From NCBI GenBank assembly GCA_031288515.1, contig JAITRG010000077.1:1-32489 (forward strand): DNA of 32,489 nucleotides. The letters are read 5' to 3'. The stretch is from Tannerellaceae bacterium (lineage in GTDB: Bacteria > Bacteroidota > Bacteroidia > Bacteroidales > Tannerellaceae). How positions within the stretch are numbered: position 1 is the stretch's first letter; each line of letters starts with the position of its first letter. Positions 27,742-32,489 of the stretch are shown here, piece by piece. Under the pieces are notes generated by a model. The model was not told the DNA's origin. It did no database searches and saw only the letters and a program-made list of their open reading frames with translations. The position numbers and the translations under genes are program-made.

Positions 27742-29001
27742 TTAGATTCTCTTACTCGTTACTTCTTTTTCGTACTTCTGGATGGCGGAAATGCACTCTT
27801 CGTCCGGAGGGACGTCGTTGCTCATGCAATACATATCCCATACGGCGTTCCAGGGGAGGGTTTTGGCTGCTTCCTGCAGGGCGAGGCGTTCAAAGTATTT
27901 TCCTTCTGCTTCGTATTGCTGCAAAAGGCGGGAGGGTTCAAGCATGGCGGCGAGGATGGCTTTTTGCGTAGCCCGGCAACCGATTACGTAGGCTCCGATA
28001 CGATTGATCGTAGCGTCGAAATAATCGAGGCCGATATGTACGCGATCCAAGGCGTCGCAGCGGATTATTTCGCGGGCTAAATCCAGCAGGTCGTCATTCA
28101 GTATCACTACATGGTCGCTATCCCAGCGTACCGGACGGCTTACGTGGAGCATAATTTCGGGCGTGAAAAGAAGCAGTGACGAAATCTTGTCGGCAACGCT
28201 CTCCGTCAGATGGAAGTGGCCGGTATCAAGGGTTACGATTTTCCCCTTTTTCGCCCCGTATCCCAGGTAGAAGTCGTACGAGCCTACGGTATAGCTTTCC
28301 AGGCCGATGCCGAAGAGTTTTGCTTCGATACAGTCTTTCATATGGCTGTATTCGGCGGCGAATATCTCGTCGAGCGACTGTTCGAGGATACGGCGGTATT
28401 TCAGGCGGTTGGCCGGCACTTCCTTGCTTCCGTCATGAATCCAGAGGTTCATCATGCAGGGGTCTCCCTGGGCAACGCCTATTTCTTCGCTTATGCGGCG
28501 GCAGCGTTTGGTGTGTTCGATCCAGAAGTTGCGGATGGCGTCGTCGGGGTTCGACAAGGTGAGGTTGCCGCTCTTGGGGTGCGAGAAGGAGGTGGAGTTG
28601 AAATCGAGCTTCATACCGTTTTCCCTCGCCCATTGTATCCAGGAGGCGAAGTGGGCCGGCTCTACTTCGTTGCGGTCTACTTTTTTACCGCCGAAGTCGC
28701 CGTATATTTCGTGCAGGTTCAGGCGATGGCGGCCGGCTATGTATGAAGCGGCCGTTTTGACGTCAGCGCGCAGTTCGTCGATGGTGCGGGCACGTCCGGG
28801 ATAATTGCCGGTCACCTGAATACCGCCGGTCAGTTCTCCTCCCTGACTCTCAAAGCCGCTTACGTCGTCGGCCTGCCAGCAATGGAGGGATAGAGATACT
28901 TTTTTCATTTCTTCAAGTTTCTGGTATACGTCTATGCCATAAACTTGGTAACGTTCGGTTGCCAGTACAAATGCAGCCCGGATGGATTGTTCTTTTTGCA
29001 T
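27742..29001 (-). CDS. rhaA: L-rhamnose isomerase
   Basis: LSLHCWQADDVSGFE, GIQVTGNYPGRA, LDFNSTSFSHPKS, LDTGHFHLTESVADKISS. Confidence 0.95.
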   Translation of the reverse strand: MQKEQSIRAAFVLATERYQVYGIDVYQKLEEMKKVSLSLHCWQADDVSGFESQGGELTGGIQVTGNYPGRARTIDELRADVKTAASYIAGRHRLNLHEIYGDFGGKKVDRNEVEPAHFASWIQWARENGMKLDFNSTSFSHPKSGNLTLSNPDDAIRNFWIEHTKRCRRISEEIGVAQGDPCMMNLWIHDGSKEVPANRLKYRRILEQSLDEIFAAEYSHMKDCIEAKLFGIGLESYTVGSYDFYLGYGAKKGKIVTLDTGHFHLTESVADKISSLLLFTPEIMLHVSRPVRWDSDHVVILNDDLLDLAREIIRCDALDRVHIGLDYFDATINRIGAYVIGCRATQKAILAAMLEPSRLLQQYEAEGKYFERLALQEAAKTLPWNAVWDMYCMSNDVPPDEECISAIQKYEKEVTSKRI

Positions 29002-29041
29002 ATTATTCTATTTTATAAATTCATTAACTGTTTACTTGTTT

Positions 29042-30469
29042 TTACTGCTCCCCGGGCAGGAATACTTCGGGCGGGAAGGCGGCGGCTATGAGGCGGCGCA
29101 TTTCCCAACGGTCTTTTAAGAGACCGGCGGCTTTGGCCTGAATCATGATATTGCCTATGGCTGTGGCTTCGGCCGGGCCGGCTATGACGGGTATTCCTGC
29201 GGCATTGGCCGTAAAGCGGTTCAAGAGGTTATTGCGGGAGCCTCCTCCTATTACGTGCAGCTTTTCAATGGGAAAAGGGGCAATTTTTTTCAGGGTGGCA
29301 AGCGTTTCGCCGTAACGGTTTGAGAGGCTGGCAAAGATGCAGCGGACAAACTCGGCGTGCGTCGAGGGCGCCGGCTGGCCGGTATGCCTGCAATAAGCGG
29401 CGATGGCGGCGGTCATACGTTCCGGATTGGCAAAGGAGGGGTCGTCGGGGTTCACTGTAGAGGGGAAGGCGGCGGCTTCTGCGGCCATCGCTACGATTTG
29501 CGGGTAGGCGTAGGTTTGGCCGCTTCGCTCCCACTCTTTCCGGCACTGCTCGAGGAGCCACATGCCGGTGATATTTTTCAGGAAGCGGGTAGTGCCTTCT
29601 ATCCCTCCTTCGTTGGTGAAATTATTCCGGTAGGATTCGCCGGTGATGATGGGCTGTTCTACTTCTATGCCCATCAGACTCCACGTGCCGCTGCTCAGGT
29701 AGGCAAAGTTTGCGTCGGCGGCGGGTACGGCGGCAACGGCCGAGGCTGTATCATGTCCGGCAACGGCTATGACGGGGATTTTCCCGGCGCCCGTTTCCTT
29801 CGCCACAGAATCGGTAAGCAGGCCTGCGAATGTGCCGGGCATAACCGGACGGCGCAGTATGCCGGGCGAAACGCCTGCCGCTTCGAGCAGCCCGGGTTCA
29901 AACTCTTTGGTGGCCGGGTTCAGTATCTGCGAGGTAGAGGCGATTGTATATTCGCACACTTTATTGCCCGTAAGCATGTAGGAGAGCAGGTCGGGGATGA
30001 AAAGGATTTCCGCGGCTGCTTCGAGTGGGGCGAAACGGCGCTGCCTGGCCCTGTAAAGCTGGAAGAGGCTGTTGAAGTTCATTATCTGTATGCCCGTGAG
30101 CCGGTAGACTTCTTCGCGGGGGATGATGCGGAAGAAATCGTCGGGGGCGCCTTCGGTGTAAGGGTCGCGATAAGCGCGGGGCATGCCCGTGAGCGAGCCG
30201 TCGGCTCCTACAAAACCGTAGTCTACGCCCCAGGTATCGATACCCATCGAATCAATCGCCACGCCTTGCCGCGCGCAGAGGGAGAGGCTTGTTTTGATGG
30301 ATTCACAGAGGCTGAAGACGTCCCAATAGTATCTTCCGTGCAATTCTATAATGTTATTGGGGAAGCGGTGCGCTTCCTGCATTTCGAGCTTGCCGCTCTC
30401 TACCGAGGCGATGACGGCACGTCCGCTCGTGGCCCCGATATCAATGGCTAAAAAGGTATGTTTCTTCAT
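29042..30469 (-). CDS. rhaB: Rhamnulokinase (FGGY family)
   Basis: FLAIDIGATSGRAVIASV, GIDTWGVDYGFV, VAGHDTASAVAAVPA, HVIGGGSRNNLLNRFTANA. Confidence 0.95.
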   Translation of the reverse strand: MKKHTFLAIDIGATSGRAVIASVESGKLEMQEAHRFPNNIIELHGRYYWDVFSLCESIKTSLSLCARQGVAIDSMGIDTWGVDYGFVGADGSLTGMPRAYRDPYTEGAPDDFFRIIPREEVYRLTGIQIMNFNSLFQLYRARQRRFAPLEAAAEILFIPDLLSYMLTGNKVCEYTIASTSQILNPATKEFEPGLLEAAGVSPGILRRPVMPGTFAGLLTDSVAKETGAGKIPVIAVAGHDTASAVAAVPAADANFAYLSSGTWSLMGIEVEQPIITGESYRNNFTNEGGIEGTTRFLKNITGMWLLEQCRKEWERSGQTYAYPQIVAMAAEAAAFPSTVNPDDPSFANPERMTAAIAAYCRHTGQPAPSTHAEFVRCIFASLSNRYGETLATLKKIAPFPIEKLHVIGGGSRNNLLNRFTANAAGIPVIAGPAEATAIGNIMIQAKAAGLLKDRWEMRRLIAAAFPPEVFLPGEQ

Positions 30470-30500
30470 GGTAAATTAACAATTACATCAGTAAACGATG

Positions 30501-30535
30501 CAAAAGTAAGCGTTCGTTTGCTATCTTTGCTTACT
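30501..30535. promoter_or_regulatory. Overlapping divergent promoters: -7 TACTTTTG (minus, 30501-30508, rhaB) and TATCTTTG (plus, 30522-30529, araC-type), with inverted repeat AGTAAGC/GCTTACT
   Basis: caaaagtaagcgttcgtttgctatctttgcttact. Confidence 0.5.
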
Positions 30536-30564
30536 AAAATGACAATAATCTTTTCAATTCTGAC

Positions 30565-31452
30565 ATGAATAAAGAGCACGACCAGCTTCGCTACCTTTCC
30601 ATCGGCCCGGCCGATGAGGATTGGGGGATTGTGGTGACTACGGTGGGGTATCAGTTTGTTTCCCCGCAAGGCAAGTATCCGCTTTCCAGGCATCCCGATA
30701 CGTATGAATTCAAGCCACAGAACGGGCGTATCCTTAATGAGTATCAACTGGTGTACATTACCAAGGGGAGCGGGCGCTTCTCTTCGCAGTCGTGCCGCGC
30801 GGAGCAAAAGATAGCGGCGGGCACGATGATACTGCTTTTCCCCGGCGAATGGCACAGCTATTATCCCGACAGCGAGACCGGTTGGAACGAATACTGGGTG
30901 GGCTTCCACGGGATACATATAGACCGGCGCATAGAGAAGCAGTTTTTTACCGCGGGCGAGCCTTTGCACCACATCGGGCTTAGCGCTACCATTATCGGGC
31001 TGTACGAAGATATACTGAAGTTTGCTTCGGAAGAGAAGGCGGGCTACCAGCAGATGATTTCCAGCATTGTGCTGCATATCCTGGGCGCGGTTTATTATAA
31101 GAAGAAGAATACTTCGTTTACCAATACGTATATGGTAGACAAGATAAACGAGGCGCGCGTCCTGATGAAGAAGCAGGCGGAAAACCCGGCCAGCCCGGAA
31201 GAGATAGCTTCCGGGCTGGGATTAGGGTATTCGTGGTTTCGGAGGATGTTCAAGGAATATACAGGCGTTTCGCCCGCCCAATATCAACTGCAGCAAAAAC
31301 TACTGCGCGCCAAGGAATTGCTTACCACCACCTCGATGAACATTTCCGAGATAGCCTGGCGCCTTAAATTCGAGAATGCCAGCCAGTTTTCCACCTTCTT
31401 CAAGAAGAAGGAAGGCGTTACCCCCTCCGAGTTCCGCGAAAGAGCGCATTGA
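30565..31452 (+). CDS. AraC-family transcriptional regulator, probable rhamnose operon activator (RhaR-like)
   Basis: N-terminal cupin and C-terminal AraC double HTH (PEEIASGLGLGYSWFRRMFKEYTGVSPAQYQLQQKL...ISEIAWRLKFENASQFSTFFKKKEGVTPSEFR); divergent from rhaB. Confidence 0.92.
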   Translation: MNKEHDQLRYLSIGPADEDWGIVVTTVGYQFVSPQGKYPLSRHPDTYEFKPQNGRILNEYQLVYITKGSGRFSSQSCRAEQKIAAGTMILLFPGEWHSYYPDSETGWNEYWVGFHGIHIDRRIEKQFFTAGEPLHHIGLSATIIGLYEDILKFASEEKAGYQQMISSIVLHILGAVYYKKKNTSFTNTYMVDKINEARVLMKKQAENPASPEEIASGLGLGYSWFRRMFKEYTGVSPAQYQLQQKLLRAKELLTTTSMNISEIAWRLKFENASQFSTFFKKKEGVTPSEFRERAH

Positions 31453-31458
31453 CGGGGG

Positions 31459-32112
31459 TTATCCTACCACCATGCCGATGGAGGGCGCCCAGGGGCCTTC
31501 CTGCAGGCGCGGGTTTATCCATGCTGCTGAGATGGTTACGCGGCGCGTTTCATCCTTCGCATCAAAAAAGATGGTGTGATGAAGGCGGGTGGATATTTCG
31601 ACATGCCAGTCTGCTTCCTCTTCGAACTTCCAGCGCAGCTTAAAGCCGTGATAGGGCTTAAGCTGTACGCCATGGGCGGGCTGTCCCTGCTCGCTGCGGG
31701 TAACGTATACCGTTATCTCGTCGTGCTGCTGCGAAAAGCGGAGCAGCGGGGCTTCCGTGGGTACGGGCAGCGGCTTGTGCGCAGGCTGCGTGCGCGGGCG
31801 GAGATGCATGTCTGCCAGGTTTTCGTCCGTCACCTCTTCATTGCCTTCAAGGGCGTCAATGAAGAGCGAGAGGAAATGTTTCAACTCTCCGAATGTCAGT
31901 TTTTTCTCCACAGAGGTAAGATGATTGCGCGTGGAAGGCGTATTGTTGGCTATGTATGCATTGGTAGCTAAGCGTGTATGCATTTCCAGCTTTTTTACGC
32001 GTTCTGCGTCTAACTTCCAGTTAATCTGATGGTCATTAACCTGTGTGTAAAAATCGTTGGCAAAAGCAATGAACTCTTTGTCCGATTGCTTTAAGGTACT
32101 TCTCCTGTTCAT
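31459..32112 (-). CDS. Uncharacterised 217-aa protein, paralog of 15755-16408 (paralog 2)
   Basis: NDHQINWKLDAERV...STRNHLTSVEKKLTFGELKHFLSLFIDALEGN...LRPRTQPAHKPLPVPTEAPLL...GVQLKPYHGFKLRWKFEEE...AAWINPRLQEGPW. Confidence 0.85.
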   Translation of the reverse strand: MNRRSTLKQSDKEFIAFANDFYTQVNDHQINWKLDAERVKKLEMHTRLATNAYIANNTPSTRNHLTSVEKKLTFGELKHFLSLFIDALEGNEEVTDENLADMHLRPRTQPAHKPLPVPTEAPLLRFSQQHDEITVYVTRSEQGQPAHGVQLKPYHGFKLRWKFEEEADWHVEISTRLHHTIFFDAKDETRRVTISAAWINPRLQEGPWAPSIGMVVG

Positions 32113-32164
32113 GATTAATTTAATTTAAGCGTTTAATATAATGATCCTTTTTCTTATAAAGCGT

Positions 32165-32209
32165 ATCAAAGATAGCAGAATTATTGATAACATCTATATT
32201 ATTTCAATT
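32165..32209 (-). promoter_or_regulatory. Conserved promoter-like block of paralog 2, -7 element TATCTTTG at 32167-32174
   Basis: atcaaagatagcagaattattgataacatctatattatttcaatt, matching 16461-16505. Confidence 0.6.
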
Positions 32210-32231
32210 TTTTTTTGCATGGGATTGAAAA

Positions 32232-32441
32232 AAATCCGCGCAGAAACGGGTGATTTCCACGCAGAAACGAGCCTTTTCTACACGGAAACGAGCGATTTCC
32301 ACACAGAAACGGGCTTTTTCCACACGGAAACGGGCTTTTTCCACGCGGAAACGGGCGATTTCCACGCGGAAACGGGCGGCTTCCACGCGGAAACGGGCGG
32401 CTTCCACGCGGAAACGGGCGATTTCCGTGGGGAAAGTTACG
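32232..32441. repeat. 21-bp-period tandem array, about 10 units, consensus near atttccacgcggaaacgggcg
   Basis: Units 32253, 32274, 32295, 32316, 32337, 32358, 32379, 32400 in exact 21-bp register; degenerate ends. Confidence 0.95.
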
Positions 32442-32489
32442 GATGTTTTGCTATCTGGCGCGAATATCGGCGCTCCACATTAACTTTTC

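Noticed and set aside
29357-30451. 364-aa plus-strand ORF antisense to rhaB
   Set aside because: Shadow ORF opposite a clear rhamnulokinase.
32204-32407. 67-aa minus ORF (ARFRVEKARFRVE...) and the 77-aa plus ORF at 32250-32483
   Set aside because: Both are open because of the 21-bp repeat; no independent coding evidence.

Overview
The window looks like Bacteroidales-type chromosome, judged from gene content and TAnnTTTG promoter elements. Left to right it holds: (1) the N-terminus of a YgiQ-like radical SAM protein; (2) an intergenic degenerate array of eight 22-bp units; (3) sbcC and sbcD; (4) an AT-rich two-gene cassette, an AAA ATPase (SMC/ABC type) plus a DUF4435/Toprim-like protein, resembling the PARIS (AriA/AriB) anti-phage architecture; (5) a GntR/ABC (YtrA-like) operon ending in an un-annotated 30-aa membrane ORF; (6) an FtsX/MacB-like ABC permease-ATPase-permease cluster with two sigma-54 promoters, each with paired 17-bp dyad operators; (7) an L-rhamnose catabolic operon (rhaB, rhaA/I, rhaT, rhaD) with three alpha-L-rhamnosidase-like enzymes and a divergent AraC-type regulator; (8) an EEP-family lipoprotein. 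The most unusual feature is a locus type present twice (15755-17600 and 31459-32441). Each copy has a 217-aa uncharacterised paralog, a conserved ~45-bp promoter-like block with TATCTTTG exactly 55 bp from the start codon, and directly upstream a 21-bp-period tandem array (about 52 and 10 units). The two arrays differ in sequence but share the GRGYGAT motif. I read it as a candidate undescribed, possibly phase-variable or multi-site regulatory gene-plus-minisatellite module. All calls come from reading the sequence; no database searches were run.
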